Shown: positions 1 to 6,046, counted from the stretch's first letter. The stretch is DNA of 6,929 nucleotides from Desulfobulbaceae bacterium UBA2775 (GCA_002352445.1 DEIL01000053.1:1-6929), one strand, 5' to 3'. Translations and numbers: made by a program. Notes: generated by a model not told the origin, from the letters alone.

Positions 1-58
1 ATATTTATGGAAAAGGAGCCATCCTAGATCCTAGCCATTTCCTCACCCATCCAATTAT

Positions 59-64
59 AAAGGA
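59..64 (+). promoter_or_regulatory. Shine-Dalgarno site of the SYLF-domain gene
   Basis: An AAAGGAG run lies 8 bases upstream of the ATG at 73 and fixes that start. An AT-rich ATTATAA stretch overlaps it but is too close to the start codon to be this gene's -10 box. No convincing promoter is visible in the 58 bases before it, so the promoter may lie outside the window. Confidence 0.7.
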
Positions 65-72
65 GACTAATC

Positions 73-639
73 ATGAAATTCATTTTACGTACTGCGTTGC
101 TAACCCTGTTAATATCATTTGCATCTACCTCGGCCTGGGCGGATAAATTCTCTGATACAAAAACAATGTTCGAAAATGCAGGTATTTCTGACATGTTTAA
201 TAGTGCTTATGGATATGCACTATTCCCAACCATCGGTAAAGGGGGAATAGTTGTTGGTGGAGCTTTCGGTAAGGGTCGTGTTTATGAGAAAAGTGCGTAC
301 ATCGGCGACACAGATATGAGCCAGGCGACTATTGGCTTCCAACTCGGTGGTGTAGGTTTTAGCCAAGTCATTTTTTTCGAAGACAAACGATCGCTCTCCG
401 AGTTCATCAGTGGCAAATTCGAGTTCGGTGCCGAGGCCCAGGCTACAGTATTAACAGCTGCAGCTGGTGCATCTGCTAATACCGGTGGAAGCTCTGCGGG
501 AGCAAGTGGTGGGAAAAATAACGCTAAAATTGGCAAGACTGATTATCATAAGGGTATGGCAACTTATAGTATCACAAAAGGTGGTGCTATGTTTGAATTG
601 AGTCTTGGGGGACAGAGATTCACTTTCAAGAAACATTAA
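73..639 (+). CDS. Exported SYLF/Ysc84-domain lipid-binding protein
   Basis: The 188-residue product opens with a signal peptide: a basic start, a hydrophobic core at about residues 7-18, and a probable cleavage after AWA at residue 23. The mature part is one SYLF (Ysc84, formerly DUF500) domain. It shows the family signature AYGYALFPTIGKGG at about 45-58, then VGGAFGKGRVY, IGFQLGGVGFSQVIFFE at about 87-103, a segment resembling the usual FxSGxFEFGAEAQA, and the C-terminal KGGAMFELSLGGQRF. Length and motif order match complete bacterial members. Eukaryotic relatives bind phosphoinositides; bacterial ones are small periplasmic or outer-membrane-associated proteins thought to bind lipid, with unclear physiology. 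A Gly/Ala/Ser-rich insert at about 128-147 looks like a flexible loop. The start is set by the signal peptide and a good Shine-Dalgarno site. It appears to be monocistronic. The fold call is firm; the cellular role is not known. Confidence 0.9.
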   Translation: MKFILRTALLTLLISFASTSAWADKFSDTKTMFENAGISDMFNSAYGYALFPTIGKGGIVVGGAFGKGRVYEKSAYIGDTDMSQATIGFQLGGVGFSQVIFFEDKRSLSEFISGKFEFGAEAQATVLTAAAGASANTGGSSAGASGGKNNAKIGKTDYHKGMATYSITKGGAMFELSLGGQRFTFKKH

Positions 640-932
640 TCTGATTACAAGTATTGGGAATTACGTTAGATCTCACGAAATTTCCTGCAAAGCCATGAAT
701 ACCAAATTTATTTCCTGGATACGGAGAAGTAAGTTTGGTGTTTGTGGTAGAATTCCTTTCCTTGGATCTATCATTCAAAAGCTGTTCTCACAGCATTAAT
801 AACCCTGGTTTTTCAGGAATATTCCTCAAACGTCTGGCGACACTCCTCCGAATCCCTGTCACATTACTTTCATGCTTTGTTGTGAAAATCATTTCATGGG
901 TGTTAGTCAGTAAACCTCAGAAGGAGAAGTCA
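640..932 (+). other. Non-coding gap, nothing recognised
   Basis: This stretch separates the SYLF gene from the hydrolase remnant. An open frame reading into the hydrolase begins at a TTG at 735, but its first 66 codons look like translated spacer: they resemble no domain I know and end at the point where hydrolase homology and a Shine-Dalgarno site begin. No clear terminator for the SYLF gene was found by eye. Confidence 0.5.
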
Positions 933-1508
933 TTGCCAGAACTGTCACTCGATAAGGATCACAGCATCTATTACCAATTAATCCCAGGCAACACGAATAT
1001 GCCTTATCTTGTATATCTGTACGAAGGTTTGGGATGTGCCGCTATGTGGAGTAACTTTCCGGAATTATTACGTAGAGTAACTGACTTCCTGAAAGGTATT
1101 ATAACCGAGGCGGCTCATGTCTTTGTTGATGCTAAAACAGTGGCCGGAATTAGAGTTGCAGATGAGGCTTGGGATAGAGGAAAGCTGAGGGGGTTAGTGA
1201 AATATCATGGAGAAAAAACAGAAGCTATTTTCAAGGCATGGTCAGAAACATGGCTTACTGATTAGTTCAGATACTGGAACATTGAATATCTTTTGCCAAG
1301 TGTTGAAGTTCCTCTGTTAGCGATTCAAGGGAGTAATGATCAGTATGGCTCAAAAGATCAAGTCAACTCTATCGCTTCTAAATGTTCAGGTTATGTCCAT
1401 CTCAAAATAGTAAAAGACTGTGCGCATGTTCCACACGTGGAAGCACAACCAGCTGTAATAAAACTTATGTCTGAATTTATAAAGCAGATAACCAGAGATA
1501 CAAAATAG
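933..1508 (+). pseudogene. Decayed alpha/beta hydrolase (nucleophile region deleted, internal TAG)
   Basis: The frame reads like an alpha/beta hydrolase of the proline-iminopeptidase-like or lactonase-like type. An AGGAG at 922-926 precedes a TTG at 933 that begins MPELSLDKDHSIYYQ, the usual start of this family. The oxyanion-region strand YLVYLYEGLGCAAMW follows at about residues 26-39. At about 1086-1091 the reading jumps from the segment ending RRVTDF straight to LKGIITEAAHVFVD, which in intact relatives lies after the GHSDG-type nucleophile elbow. From memory of the family, about 60-75 residues are missing, in frame, including the catalytic Ser. A TAG at 1263-1265 then interrupts the same frame, and homology resumes at once (FRYWNIEYLLPSVEVPLLAIQG). 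The expected acid (GSNDQYG) and His (CAHVPH) are still present. Two independent lesions make this a pseudogene. The original substrate cannot be told. Confidence 0.8.
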
Positions 1509-1625
1509 CGTTGAACATTGAAGTAGTATGCATTCTCCCTGTGTGTATCCAACATTCTATAACGACCTTCAGATGCTGTTGCGGAAAAGTCGGGCAGATA
1601 AAATATGTATAACAGGTTAAACGTC

Positions 1626-2120
1626 TTATACTTTCTCTCTGCTTGTTTTGTCGTCTGCCCGAACCATTAAAACAGGAGCGTGTGAAGACCGTAAAACTCT
1701 GTCTGCAACACTCCCCCGCACCCAGCGACTGATGCCGGAACGACCGTGAGTTGCGATAAGCACCAAATCGATTTTGTTGGCGTCGATATAATCAACAAGT
1801 CTGTCTGCGACTTGTCCGACAAGAACTTCCGCCTTGAATTTAACCCCATCCTGTTTAATCTGGTTTATTACCTGTTTAAGATACCTTGCAGCATAAGAAA
1901 TTCTCTCTTCGTCAACCATCTTTGTGTTTTTTTGCATGATTTCAAAAACATGCGGGTCGATATCGCTGCCCATCTCCGAATAATGAGTAGGCGTAGGTTC
2001 TATGACCGTCACAAAAATGATTGTTTCGCCCTGTAAACCTGTTACAAATCCATCAACATGTGGGAGTACGCATTCTGCCAGATCAGAACCATCCAATGGC
2101 ACCATAATTTTTTTATACAT
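1626..2120 (-). CDS. Universal stress protein (UspA family)
   Basis: The 164-residue product is a single Usp domain of normal length. It starts MYKKIMVPLDGSDLAE, with the adenine-pocket Asp at residue 10. It ends with the nucleotide-binding loop ATHGRSGISRWVRGSVADRV (residues 123-142), an A-2x-G-9x-G-S version of the family's G-2x-G-9x-G-S/T ATP motif. The closing strand APVLMVR is also typical. ATP-binding Usp proteins are cytoplasmic dimers induced by starvation, oxidative or respiratory stress; their exact targets are rarely known. The ATG is fixed by a strong AGGAGG 5 bases upstream. The gene stands alone, downstream of a GEMM-I riboswitch with its own terminator and promoter, so its expression is probably tied to cyclic dinucleotide levels. 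No lesion is seen. Confidence 0.93.
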   Translation of the reverse strand: MYKKIMVPLDGSDLAECVLPHVDGFVTGLQGETIIFVTVIEPTPTHYSEMGSDIDPHVFEIMQKNTKMVDEERISYAARYLKQVINQIKQDGVKFKAEVLVGQVADRLVDYIDANKIDLVLIATHGRSGISRWVRGSVADRVLRSSHAPVLMVRADDKTSREKV

Positions 2121-2125
2121 ATCAT

Positions 2126-2131
2126 CCTCCT
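2126..2131 (-). promoter_or_regulatory. Strong Shine-Dalgarno site of the universal stress gene
   Basis: On the minus strand this reads AGGAGG, 5 bases before the ATG at 2120. The site lies about 60 bases beyond the riboswitch terminator and is not part of its hairpin. This supports control by transcription termination rather than by hiding the ribosome site. Confidence 0.8.
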
Positions 2132-2192
2132 TTCTTCTGTATTGCCCCGGCCTAAAAAGTTTGTCAGGCCGAAAACATCACTGAGAAACCAC

Positions 2193-2230
2193 AAAAAAAG
2201 CCGAGTCACCTATCTCAAAGGCAACCCGGC
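2193..2230 (-). terminator. Riboswitch-controlled intrinsic terminator
   Basis: On the minus strand a 12-pair stem (arms 2230-2219 and 2211-2200, with three G-U pairs) closes a 7-base loop, TTGAGAT, and is followed directly by seven T residues (2199-2193). The 5' arm, GCCGGGTTGCCT, is also the 3' end of the GEMM-I aptamer: the P3 closing strand and the start of the P1 3' strand. The aptamer and the terminator therefore cannot form together. Ligand binding should favour the aptamer and let transcription continue into the universal stress gene. Confidence 0.85.
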
Positions 2231-2290
2231 GATCTAATAGACCCGTGGCTTTCCGTCCCTGTCTTTCGACAAGTTTGGCTTTATCATTTT
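2212..2290 (-). ncRNA. Cyclic di-GMP-I (GEMM-I) riboswitch aptamer
   Basis: Read on the minus strand, the element has the GEMM-I landmarks in order. There is a P1 strand AUAAAG, a conserved CAAAC joint (2277-2273), a 6-pair P2 capped by a GAAA tetraloop (2273-2258), the joint GGGACGGAAAGCC (the consensus has GACGCAAAGCC), a P3 strand CACGGGUCU, and the hallmark 3' segment GCCGGGUUGCC (2230-2220). P1 closes as UAAA with UUUG (2283-2280 with 2219-2216), with G2279 opposite C2220 at its top. The base equivalent to G20 of the Vibrio Vc2 aptamer appears to be G (2279), which favours c-di-GMP over the A20 variants that sense 3',3'-cGAMP. The distal P3 hairpin is unusually short. The aptamer lies between a promoter and a terminator upstream of the universal stress gene, and the layout is that of an ON switch. 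The family call is strong; the ligand call is weaker. Confidence 0.85.
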
Positions 2291-2312
2291 AAAATTATTT
2301 TCTTCTAACCTA

Positions 2313-2342
2313 ATTATATGTGAAGAGATTGCTTCGGGTCAA
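2313..2342 (-). promoter_or_regulatory. Sigma70-type promoter of the riboswitch and universal stress gene
   Basis: On the minus strand a -35 box TTGACC (2342-2337) is followed, after an 18-base spacer, by a perfect -10 box TATAAT (2318-2313). The expected transcription start is near 2306, about 15-20 bases before the aptamer begins. The box quality, and a position exactly upstream of the riboswitch, make a chance match unlikely. Confidence 0.75.
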
Positions 2343-2386
2343 GGGAACACAGTGGTACTGACTGGAAATAAAAGTTCGATCCACGA

Positions 2387-3670
2387 CTACCTGAGAAGAA
2401 ACCAGAATAATAAGACTCCCGTCAGGCTGAAACAGACAGAAGGAGCGATCAATTTGCGCCAGGTTCGTATAAGATCTGTCTCAAAATAGTTACATGTGAG
2501 TACAAAACAGATATGAATTGGAGACACCATCACTCCGCTAAAACCGGCAAAGGAGGCGAGAACCAAATATGGAATCAACTGTCCTTCCATTCCCAAAGAA
2601 TTGAGAAGTCCAATCAGCAGGGGGAAAGTTGCTCCGACAAAAGCGACATTAATCCCGGCCACTACCCCAACCATGAAGGGTAGAAAGACAGCAGCGGCAA
2701 AGAGAGCTGCACCACCACCGGCTCCTGAAGCCATTGCCTCGACTATGCCGGCGTCCTGCATCACATCTTTAAAAATAAAAATTGCTCCTATGACCATAAG
2801 CATCAGCCATAAGCTTCTCTTCTTCAATACTGCAAATAGAAACCTGAGGCCCAACCGGTTTTGGATCATAATGCAGAAGATTGCTCCTGCTAGAGCAATA
2901 ATGACTCCCCACTCAAAAGGAATGTGAGAACCTGTTGCCGAAATTAGCATTTCCAGTCCAACTGCTCCAACGATAGCAATTCCCAGCGGCAGACCTTCCT
3001 TTATCACTTCAGCATAGCTTGCTCTGGCTGTCGCAGGCTTATAAGACAGGCCTTCGGAGTTCAACACTCCTGCTCTTAAAAAGAAGAACCAGCCGATACC
3101 AAACATCGCCACTACACCGGGCCAGGACCTGGAAATAAATGCAGTAACTGGTATATCGGCAAGAGCAACCGTTAGTATTATACCGGGGTACAACGGCCAG
3201 GCCATCTCCCAGACATGCCTGAACCAGTAGTTGATAACAACCTTGGTTTCATTGTCGAGAGCCATGTCAGAACTGACCGCTTTGATCATGGGAGCTGAAA
3301 ATACAGCCCCGCCTGGCATTGGCAGGAGACCGATCAGTGCTGGGAAAAATATCAATCGCAAACGCGGCTGTACAAGATAGCCGGACAACGCGTCCATCAG
3401 GCGCGTCGACTGGCCGGATTTTTCAAGAGCATCAGAGAGAAAAAGTATCAAACCGACGATGGCCACCAGAAAAAGAAATTTTTCCTGAAGCAGCGCCATA
3501 CTGCTCGTGATAAACAATTCCGAAACGGAAAGGCCAAACAAAAGCCCCATCACCAATCCTCCCGCCAGGATAGGAAAGGCAAGCCCAAGTTTGTTCCTTA
3601 TTCCAACCAGCATAAGACAAAAGGCACAAATAACTTTTATAAACGGCAGCGCAACTGTTAATACATCCAT
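2387..3670 (-). CDS. DUF401 family integral membrane protein (putative permease)
   Basis: The 427-residue product is very hydrophobic throughout, with roughly ten or more membrane segments. I recognise it as DUF401 from two motifs. One is LLPMPGGAVFSAPM at about residues 115-128, a Gly/Pro hairpin like those of ion-transporter-superfamily permeases. The other is NYWFRHVWEMAWPLYPG at about 147-163. It is full length, starting MDVLTVALPF and ending with a hydrophobic helix (LLFWFLLR). DUF401 members are inner-membrane proteins of unknown substrate; likeness to the GntP, DctM and citrate-type carriers suggests carboxylate or other anion transport, but that is inference. The Shine-Dalgarno site is weak (GAGAG about 8 bases before the ATG). 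The gene is followed on the same strand by the separately promoted universal stress gene. No obvious terminator lies between them, so some read-through is possible. Confidence 0.85.
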   Translation of the reverse strand: MDVLTVALPFIKVICAFCLMLVGIRNKLGLAFPILAGGLVMGLLFGLSVSELFITSSMALLQEKFLFLVAIVGLILFLSDALEKSGQSTRLMDALSGYLVQPRLRLIFFPALIGLLPMPGGAVFSAPMIKAVSSDMALDNETKVVINYWFRHVWEMAWPLYPGIILTVALADIPVTAFISRSWPGVVAMFGIGWFFFLRAGVLNSEGLSYKPATARASYAEVIKEGLPLGIAIVGAVGLEMLISATGSHIPFEWGVIIALAGAIFCIMIQNRLGLRFLFAVLKKRSLWLMLMVIGAIFIFKDVMQDAGIVEAMASGAGGGAALFAAAVFLPFMVGVVAGINVAFVGATFPLLIGLLNSLGMEGQLIPYLVLASFAGFSGVMVSPIHICFVLTCNYFETDLIRTWRKLIAPSVCFSLTGVLLFWFLLR

Positions 3671-4096
3671 AAATCTGACTCTCGAACCCTTATTTTTTTC
3701 TGATATGAATCATGGTAAGTTGAATTTGTATAAAAATGAACCAGAGTTATTAAACAAAATGTCTCCTTTTTCACATCAAAAAAATGGTTTGAGAATAATA
3801 ATTATCGGATTTTTTTGGGTTTTTTAAAGCACGCTATTTATAGAGTGCTGTTATTTAGTGCCTTTATAAATTGTTTTCTGGGTTTTTTCAGAAGAAATTA
3901 ATTTCGTGAAGGTTATCTATCCAGCCATTTGGGAAGAAAAGAAAACAATTTCAGATGGTCAGGAAATAGACAGTTTCAGGTGACCGCTGACAGCCCAGGT
4001 GGCACCACCGGGTATCGAGGTAATCACAGTTTCCTCACTTCCACCGGTTCCTCCATTAGCACCGGATGCCCTGACCCGGCAGTCAGGATATTCATT
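3671..4096. other. AT-rich intergenic stretch with a possible gene scrap
   Basis: There is no complete gene here. The first 250 bases are AT-rich and contain two GGGTTTTTT blocks (3817-3825 and 3880-3888) and a small hairpin at 3828-3849. From about 3960 to 4097 the base composition becomes noticeably richer in GC. The minus frame there reads a Gly/Ser/Thr-rich segment including GANGGTGGSEETVITSIPGG, which could be the tail of an envelope protein. I cannot identify it. No firm promoter for the DUF401 gene was found. Confidence 0.4.
3828..3849. repeat. Short imperfect hairpin
   Basis: AGCAC and GTGCT arms (3828-3832 and 3845-3849) flank a G/A mismatch, a CTA/TAG pair of arms and a TTTA loop. 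No T-run follows closely on either strand, so it is a poor terminator. Its role is unknown, and it may be chance in AT-rich DNA. Confidence 0.35.
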
Positions 4097-4240
4097 GATT
4101 TTCTTGAGATCAGGGGGCAGAACCATGTAAAAAGAGCACTGGAGATAGCCGGATCGGGAGGGCATAATGTCCTTCTCAAAGAACCTCCTGGATCGGGAAA
4201 GACAATGCTGGCAAAAAGATTTCCGACCATTCTAACCTAA
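4097..4240 (+). pseudogene. Remnant of a ComM/YifB-type Mg-chelatase-like AAA ATPase
   Basis: Forty-seven codons ending at a TAA match the start of the ATPase domain of ComM/YifB proteins. They read DFLEIRGQNHVKRALEIAGS, then GGHNVLL, a Walker A region KEPPGSGKT, and MLAKRFPTILT just before the stop. In intact proteins of about 500 residues this lies after an N-terminal Lon-S5-like domain and continues as PTILPPL with the rest of the ATPase; both flanks are missing here. The residue before PPGSGKT is Glu, where the family has Gly. An open frame extends upstream to 3929, but its codons do not resemble the ComM N-terminal domain. This is gene debris with no expected activity. ComM itself is a branch-migration helicase in natural transformation. 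Confidence 0.8.
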
Positions 4241-4593
4241 TAAGACACTCAGTTTTGTTGGTGGGAGGAGAATTTACTTTTCCCTGGATCAACATATATA
4301 CTAACGTTTTACACGTTGATTAGTTGTGAGTAGGTTTTCGTAATTCTACTTTTCAGTCATCTCAAGAGATTATCAGAAAACACCTTTTCACCTCATTAGG
4401 GGTAAATAGCATTTATAACTAGAAAACCCATAGTTTATCCTTCAGGACTTCAGGGAGGAATTTTCCTGTAAGTCTAGTATAGTATTTGGAGGACAGTTAA
4501 CACCAAAAAATGCTTCGGAGCATAAATTGAAATATTGAGAATGGGTGTATATGAAAATAGCTAAGACTATGAAGGTTAGGTGGCTGAAAAGAG
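4241..4593. other. Gene-free AT-rich stretch
   Basis: I see no open frame worth calling on either strand. The sequence is AT-rich with many stops. The only structures noted are the weak hairpin at 4504-4523 and the inverted repeat that begins at 4594. A phrase AACACCTTTTCACCTCA near 4380 is loosely echoed by AACACCTTCACCTCA at about 5250 in the next gap. This could be shared debris, but it is short. Confidence 0.5.
4504..4523 (-). terminator. Possible weak terminator hairpin
   Basis: On the minus strand ATGCT and AGCAT (4523-4519 and 4514-4510) close a CCGA loop, followed by a run of T (from 4510 downward). The stem is only five pairs, so this is a weak candidate. It lies about 130 bases past the glycine-zipper gene, read in the same direction. 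Confidence 0.3.
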
Positions 4594-4644
4594 ATCATGT
4601 CGGTACGTGATGTGACAGAAACTTTACTTTTGCACCGACATGAT
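4594..4644. repeat. Perfect 11-base inverted repeat after the glycine-zipper gene
   Basis: ATCATGTCGGT at 4594-4604 is the exact reverse complement of ACCGACATGAT at 4634-4644, with 29 bases between. It starts 11 bases past the stop codon of the minus-strand glycine-zipper gene. In that direction it is followed by CTCTTTT, so it could act as a long-loop terminator or an mRNA-end stabilising hairpin. A small inserted element with terminal repeats is possible, but no flanking target duplication was seen. Confidence 0.55.
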
Positions 4645-4655
4645 TGACACTGCCT

Positions 4656-5024
4656 TTACCGGTAATGGTGATTACGAGAATGGCCATAACCATGATGTCG
4701 GCGACCTTTTGTAAAATGTGGTCTACGGTAGTGCCGCCTGGGCTTATAATATCTATCCCTGTAGGGGCGGGGTCTGTAGTGATGAACCTTTAAAGGTTTG
4801 TGATGATGTCTTCCGATTTCATTACAGACTATTAAGCCGAGAACACCCCCCAGGGTCGCGCCAATGATTGTTGATTCCGCATTGTGCCCGATGGCATGGC
4901 CAACAATAGCGCCGGTACCTGTTCCTAGAATGACTCCACCGGGCCTACTGTCATGGGCGTTTACTTGTGGAACTTTTACAGAAAACATTGCAATTACAAA
5001 AAGCATGACGAGTAATCGTTTCAT
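4656..5024 (-). CDS. Small secreted glycine-zipper protein with His/Arg/Tyr-rich tail
   Basis: The 122-residue product has three parts. Residues 1-23 are a signal peptide (MKRLLVMLFVIAMFSV, with cleavage likely after VNA). Residues 29-67 are a glycine zipper with GxxxG spacing (GGVILGTGTGAIVGHAIG, then GATLGGVLGLIVCNEIG) that can pack two helices into a membrane. Residues 68-122 are a strongly basic tail built of His, Arg, Tyr and Lys. The frame is open further upstream to 5126, but the ATG at 5024 is chosen because it starts a textbook signal peptide and follows GAGGGGG about 6 bases upstream. The layout resembles other small outer-envelope glycine-zipper proteins (for example those with Rick_17kDa_Anti-like domains), but no lipobox Cys is present. 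The function is unknown. The tail could bind metal, polyanions or peptidoglycan. The gene stands alone. Confidence 0.78.
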   Translation of the reverse strand: MKRLLVMLFVIAMFSVKVPQVNAHDSRPGGVILGTGTGAIVGHAIGHNAESTIIGATLGGVLGLIVCNEIGRHHHKPLKVHHYRPRPYRDRYYKPRRHYRRPHFTKGRRHHGYGHSRNHHYR

Positions 5025-5080
5025 TTTTTCCCCCTCTGTTTGGATTGTAGAGAAATTGCTTCCCTTCTCTCTTTTGTACG

Positions 5081-5119
5081 ATATCACCAGTGAATTTTCC
5101 AGAGGACATGTGGTGATAT
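5081..5119. repeat. Perfect 9-base inverted repeat in the glycine-zipper leader
   Basis: ATATCACCA (5081-5089) and TGGTGATAT (5111-5119) are exact reverse complements separated by 21 bases, 57 to 95 bases upstream of the glycine-zipper ATG. The repeat could be a regulator-binding pair of half-sites or a hairpin in the transcript leader. No T-run follows, so it is not a terminator. Confidence 0.5.
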
Positions 5120-5158
5120 AGGGCATCAGCCACCCGACATCTGGTAGACATTGTCATG

Positions 5159-5164
5159 ATTATA
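5159..5164 (-). promoter_or_regulatory. Candidate -10 box for the glycine-zipper gene
   Basis: The minus strand reads TATAAT here, which would start transcription near 5152 and give a leader of about 128 bases containing the inverted repeat. The best -35-like match (TTTACA) is only 14 bases away, too close, so an activator or another sigma factor would be needed. Weak support. Confidence 0.35.
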
Positions 5165-5620
5165 AAATGTTACCCAGGTGTAAAATAGTAGGCATTTAGC
5201 CCCAGAAAAGAATGAACAAAAAAATAGACATAGAAAAACAGATCGATAAGAACACCTTCACCTCAAGAGTGATCATACAGGCGGGCTGGTAGGATCATAT
5301 AGAAAATCGTTTGAGGATGAAATTTAAAAATTTCTCTAGTCAAGGGGGTATAGAAGGTTAGGGGGTGGGTTCAACTGTCTGCAAATAATTAAAAAGGGTT
5401 CTATTGAAGTTGGCTTTTCTGTTGAATTGTATTGTCGAATCCAGAATCGGAAGCTTAGAATGAAATCCTTTGTCAAACCACTTCCCATCAAGGACATTAG
5501 AACAGTACAATCCGTATTGCGTTTTACCCAGCTGTTGAACAGCACACCCTTACATTGATTTATTGTGGATGGAGGTATATGCAGCCGATGTGGGTTTAAT
5601 CAACTTTTATGGCTAAACTT
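5165..5620. other. Gap without a recognised gene
   Basis: About 450 bases hold no gene I can support. A plus-strand frame over about 5395-5560 contains MKSFVKPLPIKDIRTVQSVL and stops at a TGA near 5556. A 69-codon minus frame lies across it at 5336-5545. Neither has a convincing start, Shine-Dalgarno site or known motif. The stretch may be eroded coding sequence. Confidence 0.4.
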
Positions 5621-6046
5621 CTATGGGGCTACAAAAAGCTCTGTAAATTCTCCGGATTGACGGTTCCTGTACCGAATCATTGCACTGACATTGCCCTTAA
5701 GGGAACTTCCAAGCTTTATTGTAACCTCTTTTTTGCCGCTTTTTACGTTTCGAAAAAGCCATTTTACTTTTTCGCCATTTTGATCAACCTTACTCGCCTG
5801 TGGCCGGGTTCCAATAATTTTGTTACCAGGGGAGAGATACTGTTCAACGATAATATTTACGGGGGAATTACTTTTGATATTCAAATGCAAGATAATGGTT
5901 TTTCCTTCGGCAGATACATAGTCGCCGGTGATATATCCGCTGGCATAGGCGATACTGCAACCAAAAAGAAGAAGTAAAGGTAAACAGATAAGTATGACAT
6001 TCGGTAATTTTCTATTATTTCGAATATATATAAAAAAAGAGTTCAT
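5621..6046 (-). CDS. Exported beta-sandwich protein, partner of the HTH-TM protein
   Basis: The 141-residue product starts at ATG 6046, set by GGAG 9 bases upstream; a TTG ten codons earlier is possible but has no ribosome site. Residues 16-30 form a hydrophobic signal sequence (VILICLPLLLLFGC). Cleavage could follow AYA at about residue 35. Cys30 is in a poor lipobox because Phe sits at -2, so lipoprotein processing is doubtful. The mature part is mostly short beta strands with no enzyme motif. The segment VNIIVEQYLSPGNKII, followed about 15 residues later by NGEKVKWLF (about 63-98), matches the spacing and key residues of AIIIKEEIPDGGNLI and NREIKWL in the neighbouring HTH protein, so the two appear to share a domain. 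It starts 42 bases after that gene on the same strand, a likely operon. It is probably a periplasmic or surface protein; I do not recognise a named family. Confidence 0.75.
   Translation of the reverse strand: MNSFFIYIRNNRKLPNVILICLPLLLLFGCSIAYASGYITGDYVSAEGKTIILHLNIKSNSPVNIIVEQYLSPGNKIIGTRPQASKVDQNGEKVKWLFRNVKSGKKEVTIKLGSSLKGNVSAMIRYRNRQSGEFTELFVAP

Noticed and set aside
735..932. N-terminal extension of the hydrolase frame from a TTG at 735
   Set aside because: The codons resemble no domain, and a Shine-Dalgarno site with a family-typical start occurs at 933.
1263..1265. TAG read as pyrrolysine in the hydrolase
   Set aside because: Some Desulfobacterota use pyrrolysine, but the catalytic Ser region is also deleted, so decay explains the stop more simply. 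No downstream stem-loop of note was seen.
1746..2036. Plus-strand frame of 96 codons
   Set aside because: It lies antisense to the universal stress gene and has no recognisable domain.
2601..2927. Plus-strand frame of 108 codons
   Set aside because: It lies inside the DUF401 gene on the opposite strand; its Ala/Pro/Lys-rich make-up reflects the reversed hydrophobic codons.
4656..5126. 156-codon version of the glycine-zipper gene
   Set aside because: The first 34 codons would sit before an otherwise typical signal peptide; the internal ATG has a strong Shine-Dalgarno site.
5336..5545. Minus-strand frame of 69 codons
   Set aside because: It has a GTG start without a proper Shine-Dalgarno site and no known motif, and it lies in low-complexity, AT-rich sequence.
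5609..5977. Plus-strand frame of 122 codons
   Set aside because: It is antisense to the exported partner protein, which has a signal sequence, a ribosome site and a domain shared with its neighbour.
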